From the NCBI GenBank assembly GCA_020431135.1, contig JAGQIT010000537.1, positions 4,079 to 14,814 on the forward strand: a stretch of 10,736 bases of DNA, given 5' to 3'. The notes beneath the pieces were generated by a model. That model worked only from the letters and a program-made list of their open reading frames with translations. It was not told the DNA's origin and did no database searches. Each line of letters starts with the position of its first letter. The first letter of the stretch is position 1. The translations under genes were made by a program, and so were the position numbers. This stretch comes from Myxococcales bacterium (GTDB taxonomy: Bacteria; Myxococcota_A; Polyangia; Nannocystales; Nannocystaceae). This document shows positions 1 through 5,960 of this stretch, in pieces.

Positions 1-461
1 GGGGCGCGAACCACCTCGCCCGCGCTCGCCGCGACCGCGACAACGACGTGTGCGTGCGGCCAAAGTGGCCCAAGGAGGGCGTTATCGGGCGCCCGCCGGT
101 CTACCGGATCGAGCACCGCGAGCTCGACAGCGGCGACCTCGACCACGACCGCCTCCTCCTCGACCTCCTCAAGTTCGAGAAGGAGCTGCGCAGGTGCTAC
201 CAACAGGGGGTCGGCCAGCGCCTGCCGCCGGGCGATCAGAGCATCCGCGGCCGCGCTGCGATCACCCTGCGGATCGACGGGGCCGGCCGCGTCGTCGACA
301 CGAAGGTGCGCTTCTCGGACAGGTGCGTGCGCGTGTGCATCGAGCGTTCGGCGCTCGACTGGCAGGTGACGCGCCTGGATGAGGTCGAGGCGCCAACAGC
401 CGAGATCACCTGGCGGATCGCCCTCAGCGTCGCGCCGGACACCTCGCCGCGGTACTTCTGA
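1..461 (+). CDS. AgmX/PglI C-terminal domain protein (5' end missing)
   Basis: The frame is open from the left window edge to a TGA at 459-461, so the true start is probably upstream. A GTG at 48 is the first in-window start, but it has neither a Shine-Dalgarno sequence nor a nearby -10. The last ~95 residues follow the pattern of the AgmX/PglI C-terminal domain common in myxobacteria: a helix leading into a Cys-Tyr pair (ELRRCYQQ, Cys codon at 195), a Gly-rich turn, a strand of the form AAITLRIDGAGRVVDTKV, then a second Cys (CVRVCIERSALDWQ) before a closing strand. In this family the two cysteines are thought to be disulfide-bonded and the fold resembles a TonB C-terminal domain, which fits an envelope or periplasmic location. 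The domain is from recalled motifs; the specific role is unknown. The usual Phe-Pro after the final Trp is absent. Confidence 0.7.
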   Translation, partial: GANHLARARRDRDNDVCVRPKWPKEGVIGRPPVYRIEHRELDSGDLDHDRLLLDLLKFEKELRRCYQQGVGQRLPPGDQSIRGRAAITLRIDGAGRVVDTKVRFSDRCVRVCIERSALDWQVTRLDEVEAPTAEITWRIALSVAPDTSPRYF

Positions 462-479
462 CCGCGTCGACCGAGGTCG

Positions 480-495
480 CCCCGCGCGGGCGGGG
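480..495 (+). terminator. Possible GC hairpin terminator after the first gene
   Basis: CCCCGC (480-485) and GCGGGG (490-495) form a 6-bp stem with a 4-base loop, 18 bases after the stop codon at 461. There is no T tract after it, so in DNA this GC-rich it could be chance. The rest of the 462-643 gap shows only GC-rich short palindromes and the ligase promoter. Confidence 0.3.
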
Positions 496-626
496 AACTC
501 GGCGCGCCGCGCCGCCGTTCTGTCGGAGTGAGCAGGTTTGACGGGCGCAGGAGGGCTCCGAGGGCGATCGCAGGGGGGCTGCGCGGGCGCGCCCCAGGGG
601 CGCTAGTTTGCGGGCGCGGGCGCCGC

Positions 627-632
627 TATCAT
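627..632 (+). promoter_or_regulatory. -10 element (TATCAT) of the DNA ligase gene
   Basis: TATCAT is an A/T island in GC-rich DNA and ends 11 bases before the ATG at 644. Transcription starting 6-8 bases after the hexamer would leave a leader of only about 3-5 bases. A poor -35 (TAGTTT, 604-609) lies 17 bases upstream. No Shine-Dalgarno sequence precedes the ATG. Confidence 0.5.
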
Positions 633-643
633 CGCTCGGCCCG

Positions 644-2719
644 ATGTCCGACCCCGATCAGAGCACCCTGGAATCCATGGACGCCGCCGCCGTCGAGGCC
701 GCGCTCCCGACCCTCTCCGCCGCTGGCCTCGAGACCCTGGTCCGCCGGGCCAACCGCGAGTACTGGGATCACGACAAGCCGACGCTCCCCGACCCGCTCT
801 ACGACCGGATCGTCGAGCGCCTGCGCAAGCTCGACCCCGACGCCGCGGTGCTCTCGGCGATGGGGCCGACGCCGAGCGACGGCCCGAAGCTCGAGGCCGA
901 CGAGGCGATCCGCCTGCCGCCGGTCGAGCGCTTCGGCGCGACCGTCGTCCACAAGCGGCCGATGCTGTCGCTGGGCAAGTGCTACAACGAGGCCGATCTG
1001 ATGGCCTGGGCGGCCAAGATCACCGGCGACTTCGTCGTCATGCCGAAGATGGACGGCATCGCCTGCTCGCTGCGCTACGACGAGGGCGGCAGCCTCGTGC
1101 TCGCGGCGACCCGCGGCTCGGGCACCGAGGGCGAGGACATCACCCTCAACGTCCTGCCGATCGCCGACGTCCCGGCGTCGATCAAGGCCGAGCACGCGCC
1201 CGGCGTCGAGATCGAGGTCCGCGGCGAGCTCTACATGCGCCTCAGCAGCTTCGCCCAGTACAAGGGCGAGTACGCCCACCCGCGCAACCTCACCGCCGGC
1301 TCGGTCAAGCAGAAGGACCCGGCGAAGAGCCGGGCCCAGGACCTCTCCTTCTTCCCCTACGACGTCATCGGCCCCGAGCTCGTCGACGAGCGGGCGAAGT
1401 TCGACTTCCTCGCCGCCGTCGGCTTCAAGGTCGAGGGCTACGAGATCGCCGCGCGGGCGGAGCTCCAGGCGACGTTTGAGCGCTTCGTCCGCGAGCGCCC
1501 GAGCCTCGACTACGAGATCGACGGCGTCGTCTACCGCGCGTCGCTCACCGCCGAGCACGCGCGCCTCGGCGAGACCAGCCACCACCCGCGCTACGCGATC
1601 GCCTACAAGTTCCAGGGCGACGTCGGCCACACCGATCTCCTCGGCGTCCTCTGGTCGGTGTCGCGGACCGGGACGATCACCCCGGTCGCGCTCCTCGATC
1701 CGATCGAGCTCAGCGGCGCGATGATCGGCCGGGCCAGCCTCCACAACCTCAACCGCTTCGAGGAGCTCGGCCTCACCGAGAAGTGCAAGGTCGAGATCAG
1801 CCGGCGCGGCGGCGTGATCCCGCAGGTCGAGGGCGTCGCCGAGGCCGGCCCCGGCGAGGTCCCCTTCGCGGTCCCGAGCGAGTGCCCGGCCTGCGGCGGC
1901 CCGGTCGAGCGCCGCAAGAAGCGCGACGGCGAGTTCCTCTGGTGCGCCAACCCGAAGAAGTGCGGCCAGGCGCTGCTGCGCGAGCTCGAGCACTTCGCCA
2001 AGGTCGTCGACATCCAGGGCTTCGGCCCGAAGATCGTCGCCCAGGCGGTCGACGCCGGCCTCCTGACGACGCCGACCGACTTCTACCGCCTGCGCGCCGT
2101 CGACCTCGCCGGCCTCGATCGCCTCGGCGAGCGCAGCGCCCAGAACCTCGTCGATCAGGTCGACGCCCACCGCGAGATCCCGCTGCCGATCTTCCTCAAG
2201 GCCCTCGGCGTCGAGCACCTCGGCAAGTCGAACGGCAAGCTCCTCGGCAAGCAGTTCGGCACCCTCGCGGCGATCCGCGCGGCGACCCGCGACGACCTCA
2301 TGGCGATCAAGGGGATCAAGGACGCGATCGCCGACGCGATCGTCGCCGGCCTCAAGGAGCGGGCGCCGCTCATCGACGCGCTGCTGACCGAGGTCAAGGT
2401 CATCGAGGGCGCGGCGGCGCTTCCTGACGACGAGCCGGTCGCCGACGGCGAGTTCTCCGGCAAGAGCTTCCTCTTCACCGGCACGCTCACCAAGTGCACG
2501 CGGTCGACGGCCCAGGCGAAGGTCCGCTCGCTCGGCGGCGAGACCCCGAGCGGCGTCTCCGGCGGCCTCAGCTACCTCGTCGTCGGCGGCGACGACCTGG
2601 CGAGCGGCAAGAAGTCGTCCAAGATAAAGAAGGCCGAGGCGCAGATCGCCAAGGGCTCGGCGCTCAAGATCATCTCCGAGGACGAGTTCCTCGAGATGGT
2701 CGGTGGCGTCGACGAGTAG
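644..2719 (+). CDS. ligA: NAD-dependent DNA ligase, divergent LigA type
   Basis: A 691-residue protein with the full LigA architecture, near the usual ~670. It seals nicks in duplex DNA in replication or repair, using NAD+ to adenylate a lysine. Domain Ia is at ~30-65 (REYWDHDKP, then PDPLYD). The adenylation domain holds KMDG (nucleophile Lys135), TRGSGTEGEDIT, EVRGE, HPRNLTAGS and IDGVV. Next come an OB fold (VSRTGTITPV), a four-cysteine zinc finger (C414, C417, C434, C440), helix-hairpin-helix repeats (~450-570) and a BRCT domain (~603-686). By eye against E. coli LigA, several conserved residues differ: H23 is Trp41, E113 is Met133, R208 is Lys222 and K290 is Arg298. It may therefore be a second ligase rather than the replicative one. 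The ATG at 644 is preferred over the upstream TTG at 608 because a -10 lies at 627-632. A weaker alternative is the ATG at 677. Confidence 0.93.
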   Translation: MSDPDQSTLESMDAAAVEAALPTLSAAGLETLVRRANREYWDHDKPTLPDPLYDRIVERLRKLDPDAAVLSAMGPTPSDGPKLEADEAIRLPPVERFGATVVHKRPMLSLGKCYNEADLMAWAAKITGDFVVMPKMDGIACSLRYDEGGSLVLAATRGSGTEGEDITLNVLPIADVPASIKAEHAPGVEIEVRGELYMRLSSFAQYKGEYAHPRNLTAGSVKQKDPAKSRAQDLSFFPYDVIGPELVDERAKFDFLAAVGFKVEGYEIAARAELQATFERFVRERPSLDYEIDGVVYRASLTAEHARLGETSHHPRYAIAYKFQGDVGHTDLLGVLWSVSRTGTITPVALLDPIELSGAMIGRASLHNLNRFEELGLTEKCKVEISRRGGVIPQVEGVAEAGPGEVPFAVPSECPACGGPVERRKKRDGEFLWCANPKKCGQALLRELEHFAKVVDIQGFGPKIVAQAVDAGLLTTPTDFYRLRAVDLAGLDRLGERSAQNLVDQVDAHREIPLPIFLKALGVEHLGKSNGKLLGKQFGTLAAIRAATRDDLMAIKGIKDAIADAIVAGLKERAPLIDALLTEVKVIEGAAALPDDEPVADGEFSGKSFLFTGTLTKCTRSTAQAKVRSLGGETPSGVSGGLSYLVVGGDDLASGKKSSKIKKAEAQIAKGSALKIISEDEFLEMVGGVDE

Positions 2720-2736
2720 GCGAGGCCCCCGGCGCT

Positions 2737-2742
2737 GGAGGG
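2737..2742 (+). promoter_or_regulatory. Shine-Dalgarno sequence GGAGGG
   Basis: GGAGGG lies 6 bases before the ATG at 2749. It fixes that start within a reading frame that stays open far upstream inside ligA, and it contrasts with the first genes of this window, which have no such site. Confidence 0.75.
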
Positions 2743-2748
2743 CGAGCG

Positions 2749-3441
2749 ATGACGGATCGCGGCAAGATCGAGCGGATTGTTGAGGCGCGGATGAAGCTCC
2801 GCGCCCGCTTTGAGGCGAAGATGCGGGCGACGCCGTCGCTCGCCGACGGCGCGCCGCAGGGCTCGGGGCCGCCGAACCGCCACGGCATGCCGGAGCTGCC
2901 GCCCGGCCAGCACCTGACCAAGAAGTGGCCGGTCCTCGACCTCGGGATCCACCCCGACATCGCCCGCGCGGACTGGCGCCTCGAGATCGACGGCGCCTGC
3001 GCGGCGCCGCGGACCCTGACCTTTGAGGATCTCCTGAGCCTCGAGCAGGTCGACGACGTCAGCGACTTCCACTGCGTGACGACCTGGTCGAAGCTCGGGA
3101 TCCCGTGGCGAGGCGTCCGCCTCGTCGACGCCCTCGCGCTCGCCGAGCCCGAGGACGACGCCGGCTTCCTCTTCTTCCACGCGAGCGACGGCTACACGAC
3201 CAACATCCCGATGGAGGAGGCGATCAAGCCCGACGTCCTCCTGGTCTACGAGGCCTTCGGCGCCCCCTTGGAGCAGGTGCACGGCGGCCCGGTGCGGGTG
3301 ATCACCCCGCAGCTCTACGCCTGGAAGGGTGCAAAATGGATCGCGCGGATCGAGCTCCTGCGCGAGAACCGGCGCGGCTTCTGGGAGCGCAACGGCTACT
3401 CGAACACGGCGCATCCGTGGCGTAACGATCGCTACAGCTGA
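2749..3441 (+). CDS. Sulfite-oxidase-like molybdopterin oxidoreductase (YuiH-like)
   Basis: A 230-residue protein of the small, soluble sulfite-oxidase-like family (Bacillus YuiH type), which keeps the molybdopterin-binding fold but lacks haem and dimerisation domains. Landmarks: PPGQHLTKKWPVLDLG (51-66) at the domain entry; DFHCVTTWSK (106-115), whose Cys109 should be the thiolate ligand of molybdenum; a cofactor-binding stretch around HASDGYTTNIP (144-154); PQLYAWKGAKWI (187-198); and the family-typical end RGFWERNGYSNTAHPW. No signal peptide or Tat motif is visible, so it is probably cytoplasmic; the first ~40 residues are charged. The natural substrate of this family is not established, and sulfite should not be assumed. 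The gene follows ligA by 29 bases, has a good Shine-Dalgarno sequence and no promoter of its own, so cotranscription is likely. No cofactor-synthesis gene is present. Confidence 0.9.
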   Translation: MTDRGKIERIVEARMKLRARFEAKMRATPSLADGAPQGSGPPNRHGMPELPPGQHLTKKWPVLDLGIHPDIARADWRLEIDGACAAPRTLTFEDLLSLEQVDDVSDFHCVTTWSKLGIPWRGVRLVDALALAEPEDDAGFLFFHASDGYTTNIPMEEAIKPDVLLVYEAFGAPLEQVHGGPVRVITPQLYAWKGAKWIARIELLRENRRGFWERNGYSNTAHPWRNDRYS

Positions 3442-3449
3442 GCCGCCGG

Positions 3450-3472
3450 ATCCCCGCGCTCACGCCGGGGAT
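3450..3472 (+). terminator. Hairpin terminator after the ligase/oxidoreductase unit
   Basis: ATCCCCG (3450-3456) and CGGGGAT (3466-3472) are exact inverted repeats, giving a 7-bp stem with a 9-base loop that begins 8 bases after the TGA at 3441. No T tract follows. Its position directly after the stop and before the next promoter makes it the best plus-strand terminator candidate in the window. Confidence 0.5.
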
Positions 3473-3531
3473 TGGCCGCGGTGCGGCTCTACAGCGCGCG
3501 CGTCTTCGCGCCTCGGCGCGCGAAAATGCGC

Positions 3532-3537
3532 TACCGT
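3532..3537 (+). promoter_or_regulatory. -10 element (TACCGT) of the M23 lipoprotein gene
   Basis: TACCGT ends 6 bases before a GTG at 3544, so transcription would begin at or next to that codon. The in-frame ATG at 3526 lies upstream of this hexamer and would be outside such a transcript. No convincing -35 is visible. Confidence 0.45.
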
Positions 3538-3543
3538 CGGTCC

Positions 3544-4641
3544 GTGCCCAGCTCGACGACCCGTCGCCACAACCTCAGCGCTCTCCTCGTCTTCGCCGCC
3601 TCTGCGTCGCTCGCCTGCGGCGATCCGGTCGAAGGGGAGGGCGAGGGCGACTCCGCGTCGGCGAGCGGGCTCGGCCTGTCGGCGGGTTCGGGCAGCGACA
3701 GCGCCAGCGACAGCGATAGTGACAGCGACAGCGCGGGCGCCACGACGACGACCGGGACGACGACCGGCGGCGACGCGAGCACGACCTCGGGGTGGACGAC
3801 GGCGACGACGACAGGCGCGTCCACGGGCGCCGACACGGGCGGCCAGACGACCACGGACGACGGCTCGAGCACGACGACCGGCGGCGACGACGGGCTGCCG
3901 CGGGACTGCCCGCGCGTCGTCGTCGACGTCCCAGACGGCGAGGTGCTCAACGTCCGCCCGCTGCCGTCGACCGAGAAGGCGCCGATCGGCACCCTCGACG
4001 ACGGGGCGATCGTCGACGCCCTCGAGCTCGTCGACGGCGAGGTGATCCAGGGCAACCCCGAGTGGTTCGCGATCGACTACGAGGGCGAGCTCGGCTACGT
4101 CTCGGCGGTCTTCGCCACATGCACGCTCGACGAGCCGCCGGAGCCGCCCGCGGGCTTCTACATCCCGCTGACCTGCGGGACGAAGGCGACGATTACGCAG
4201 GGAAACAACGGCCAGCTCTCGCACAACGGCACCTCGGCCTACGCCTTCGACTTCGGCGTCGGCATCGGCACGCCGATCGTCGCCATGGCCGACGGCAAGG
4301 TCCTCTACACCTACGACAAGACCGGCCCCGGCGACCCCTGCTACAACGGCGGCGGGCAGGAGTGCGTGAATTATGCGAACTACGTCGTCCTCCTCCACGG
4401 CGACGGGACGACGACCGCCTATCGCCACCTCAACAAGGTCACGGTGAGCGTCGGCGACACCGTCAAGAGCGGCAAGAAGATCGGCCTCTCGGGGACCACC
4501 GGTTGGTCCACGGGGCGCCACCTCCACGCCGTCCGCCAGAAGGAGTGCGGCAAGCCCTACTGCCAGTCGATCCCCCTCGAGTTCGTCGAGGCCGGCGTGC
4601 CGAAGACCGGCGACAAGGTGACGTCGGAGAACTGCCCGTAG
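3544..4641 (+). CDS. SH3b-M23 family metallopeptidase, predicted lipoprotein
   Basis: A 365-residue exported protein, probably a peptidoglycan endopeptidase or a peptidoglycan-binding relative. A short basic N-terminus and hydrophobic stretch end at ASLAC (Cys25); the lipobox is not canonical at -3, so lipidation is likely rather than certain. Residues ~35-117 are a low-complexity Ser/Asp then Thr/Gly linker. A bacterial SH3 domain spans ~133-193 (LNVRPLPST, then GYVSAVFATC). The M23/LytM domain (~222-335) keeps the zinc ligands His227, Asp236 and the second His of HLH (326-328), plus catalytic-type His295 in YRHL, so it looks active. The usual STGPHLHFE motif reads STGRHLHAV. Eight cysteines follow the linker (122, 193, 211, 266, 274, 335, 340, 364) and suggest disulfides in an extracytoplasmic setting. 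GTG 3544 is chosen because the -10 lies between it and ATG 3526. Confidence 0.88.
   Translation: MPSSTTRRHNLSALLVFAASASLACGDPVEGEGEGDSASASGLGLSAGSGSDSASDSDSDSDSAGATTTTGTTTGGDASTTSGWTTATTTGASTGADTGGQTTTDDGSSTTTGGDDGLPRDCPRVVVDVPDGEVLNVRPLPSTEKAPIGTLDDGAIVDALELVDGEVIQGNPEWFAIDYEGELGYVSAVFATCTLDEPPEPPAGFYIPLTCGTKATITQGNNGQLSHNGTSAYAFDFGVGIGTPIVAMADGKVLYTYDKTGPGDPCYNGGGQECVNYANYVVLLHGDGTTTAYRHLNKVTVSVGDTVKSGKKIGLSGTTGWSTGRHLHAVRQKECGKPYCQSIPLEFVEAGVPKTGDKVTSENCP
3640..3893 (+). repeat. Low-complexity linker-coding repeat
   Basis: Within the M23 gene, imperfect tandem GACAGC-type hexamers (about 3696-3735) encode alternating Ser-Asp. They are followed by ACG/ACC/GGC-rich DNA encoding a Thr/Gly linker. 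Such tracts are prone to slippage, and length variation between strains would be expected. Confidence 0.7.
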
Positions 4642-4660
4642 GGGCAGGGGACGGCGGTCG

Positions 4661-4678
4661 GCGCGGCGATCACCGCGC
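4661..4678 (+). terminator. Possible terminator hairpin after the M23 gene
   Basis: GCGCGG (4661-4666) and CCGCGC (4673-4678) form a 6-bp stem with a 6-base loop, 19 bases after the stop codon. There is no T tract. Confidence 0.35.
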
Positions 4679-4720
4679 TCGTCCTCTGCGGGGCGGTCCG
4701 GTCGACTCTTTGGGGGGACG

Positions 4721-4752
4721 CTCGCCGGGGGCTCTGCGGGCCGCTCGGCGAG
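4721..4752 (+). terminator. Second possible terminator hairpin after the M23 gene
   Basis: CTCGCCG (4721-4727) and CGGCGAG (4746-4752) form a perfect 7-bp stem with an 18-base loop. GGCTCTT follows, a weak pyrimidine run rather than a true T tract. It may act as a backup to the hairpin at 4661-4678, or be chance in GC-rich DNA. Confidence 0.3.
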
Positions 4753-4958
4753 GGCTCTTCAGGTCGCGGCGTGCCCGCGCGCGCGGGCGCCTCGAGGGCG
4801 GTCGCGTGGCTCGGGCGAGGCGGGTCACAGAGCGCCCTATGCGATGACCTGCGGCGATCGAACGCGGGCGCTCGAAGAATGGTGAATCTGCGGCGACCCG
4901 CGCAGGAGCACGCGCGAGCGCCTGCGGATGCGCGAGGGCGGGATACGCACAACCCGGT

Positions 4959-4978
4959 GCGATGCGACGCGATGCGAG
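4959..4978. repeat. Tandem direct repeat, 10-bp period
   Basis: GCGATGCGA occurs at 4959-4967 and again at 4969-4977, a spacing of one helical turn. It lies about 150 bases upstream of the next promoter. It could be a binding site for a protein contacting one face of the DNA, but no regulator is known. Confidence 0.4.
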
Positions 4979-5078
4979 GAGCCGTGGGCGCGAGCGCTCG
5001 TCGCCGACGTCCGCGATCGATCGGAGGTCAACAGGCTCTCTATGCAGCGACGGCTCGCGATCATACGCGCCCCCGGGG

Positions 5079-5093
5079 AGAGGAATGTCCTCT
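5079..5093. repeat. Perfect inverted repeat upstream of a promoter
   Basis: AGAGGA (5079-5084) and TCCTCT (5088-5093) flank ATG as a perfect 6-bp inverted repeat, next to the 8-bp palindrome CCCCGGGG (5071-5078). It ends 10 bases before the -35 element of the 5139 gene. It could be an operator or a small hairpin; it is far from the upstream stop codon, so it is unlikely to be that gene's terminator. Confidence 0.4.
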
Positions 5094-5103
5094 GCGACAG
5101 GTC

Positions 5104-5131
5104 TTTTCAGGCGCCGGATCGCGGATAGACT
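5104..5131 (+). promoter_or_regulatory. Promoter: TTTTCA, 16 bp, TAGACT
   Basis: TTTTCA (5104-5109) matches four of six bases of the TTGACA consensus and lies 16 bp before TAGACT (5126-5131). The -10 ends 7 bases before the ATG at 5139, so the transcript should begin at or just before the start codon. This is the only promoter in the window with a reasonable -35. Confidence 0.6.
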
Positions 5132-5138
5132 CCGCGGC

Positions 5139-5801
5139 ATGAAACGGGTTGGTGTGTTCCTCTGTGTTGCGCTGTTGGCCCCCTCGCTCGGCGCGTGCTC
5201 GACGGCGGTCAAGCACGCCCGCGAGATCGGCAAGGCGTCCTCTGACTACAAGCAGGCGAACGATCAGTTCGCCGCGCACCAGGCGGAGAACGCCGCGAAG
5301 GCGGAGGCTGGCTGGACGAACGGGGTCGCCCTTTACGACACGTACATGGCCGCGCCCGCGCCGTCGCCGGCGACGACGATCGACGAGGCGAGGGCCTGGC
5401 ACGAGGAGCGCTACGCGATCATCGTCGAGGCGGACCAGCACTTCGCGGACGTCCAGGTCTACGAGGACGCGGGCGCGCGCGGGTACATGACCCACATCAA
5501 GCTCGGCGAGATGGAGCGCCGGCTGATCGACGAGCTCGTCGGCTTCGAGGCGAGCCTGAGCGCCGACGACGGGCGGACGATGCACGCGACGGCGCTGATC
5601 GTGCTCATCGAGGACGCGCTCAAGCACTACGACGCCTGGGACGGCGCCTACGCGGAGTTCGACGACGGCACCCTCGAGCGCGAGCTGAGCGGTGAGATCG
5701 CGCGGGCCAGGGACGTGCACGCGGAGCTCGAGGTCGCCTTCGAGCGCTGCGGGAAGATCGTCATGGGCGACCTGCCGACGGCCGCCGCCGGCGACGCGTA
5801 G
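5139..5801 (+). CDS. Helical lipoprotein of unknown function
   Basis: A 220-residue protein with a clean lipoprotein signal: MKR, a hydrophobic stretch, then the canonical lipobox LGAC with Cys20. The mature part is charged and apparently all-helical, rich in Ala, Glu, Asp and Lys. Residues ~22-70 form a long amphipathic helix, perhaps a coiled coil; a Pro-rich break (APAPSP) at ~72-77 separates it from further helices. A second cysteine (Cys204) sits near the C-terminus. I recognise no family or catalytic motif. It should be anchored to the inner or outer membrane facing the periplasm. Unlike the other lipoproteins here, it has no Ser/Thr/Gly linker. It is a single-gene unit with its own promoter and converges on the short-chain dehydrogenase gene. 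The ATG at 5139 is supported by the signal peptide and the -10 position; the frame is open further upstream but makes no sensible signal sequence. Confidence 0.85.
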   Translation: MKRVGVFLCVALLAPSLGACSTAVKHAREIGKASSDYKQANDQFAAHQAENAAKAEAGWTNGVALYDTYMAAPAPSPATTIDEARAWHEERYAIIVEADQHFADVQVYEDAGARGYMTHIKLGEMERRLIDELVGFEASLSADDGRTMHATALIVLIEDALKHYDAWDGAYAEFDDGTLERELSGEIARARDVHAELEVAFERCGKIVMGDLPTAAAGDA

Positions 5802-5899
5802 CCGGCGGGGCCTAGCGTGCGTCGCAGCCGTCGCGTGGGGTCTGGGACGCCTGTGACGAACGTCTCTCGCGGCCTCGTCCGCCCCCGAGGTTCCGCCAG

Positions 5900-5924
5900 C
5901 GCCGCGCTCTGACCCGGCGCGGCG
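5900..5924. terminator. Bidirectional hairpin between convergent genes
   Basis: CGCCGCGC (5900-5907) and GCGCGGCG (5917-5924) form a perfect 8-bp stem with a 9-base loop. It lies in the 159-base gap between the stop codons of the 5139 lipoprotein (+) and the reductase (-), where it could end both transcripts. No T tract is present on either side. Confidence 0.4.
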
Positions 5925-5960
5925 GCGCGAGGACACACGGGGCCTTCGCCCAGCAGCCTC

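Larger units (their letters stand above)
4642..5102. other. Intergenic region without a supported gene
   Basis: This stretch between the M23 gene and the next lipoprotein promoter holds two possible terminator hairpins, a short tandem direct repeat (4959-4978) and an inverted repeat just before the promoter (5079-5093). Open frames here are Arg/Ala/Pro-rich on both strands, lack known motifs and look like GC-driven artefacts. No tRNA or recognisable RNA fold was found. A small RNA cannot be excluded. Confidence 0.5.

Noticed and set aside
608..643. TTG at 608 as the ligase start
   Set aside because: It lies before the TATCAT element and adds 12 residues that are not part of the LigA fold.
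629..2218. A 529-codon open frame antisense to ligA
   Set aside because: It is Arg/Ala/Glu/Val-rich without motifs and mirrors the GC-biased codons of a well-supported ligase gene on the other strand.
3472..3543. Earlier starts for the M23 gene (GTG 3472, ATG 3526)
   Set aside because: Both lie upstream of the -10 at 3532-3537, GTG 3472 overlaps the preceding hairpin, and the shorter form has a more normal signal-peptide length. ATG 3526 stays possible if another promoter is used.
3690..3740. GACAGC-type tandem repeats as a possible CRISPR or other array
   Set aside because: They are in frame inside the M23 gene, lack spacers and encode a Ser-Asp linker.
4860..4905. GCGGG/CCCGC pairing that suggested a tRNA-like fold
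   Set aside because: No D-arm, anticodon or T-arm could be placed, and no GGTTCGAATCC-type T-loop is present.
4771..5142. A 123-codon frame in the intergenic gap
   Set aside because: Arg/Ala-rich, with no motif, Shine-Dalgarno sequence or -10 near its start, and it runs into the start of the 5139 gene in another frame.
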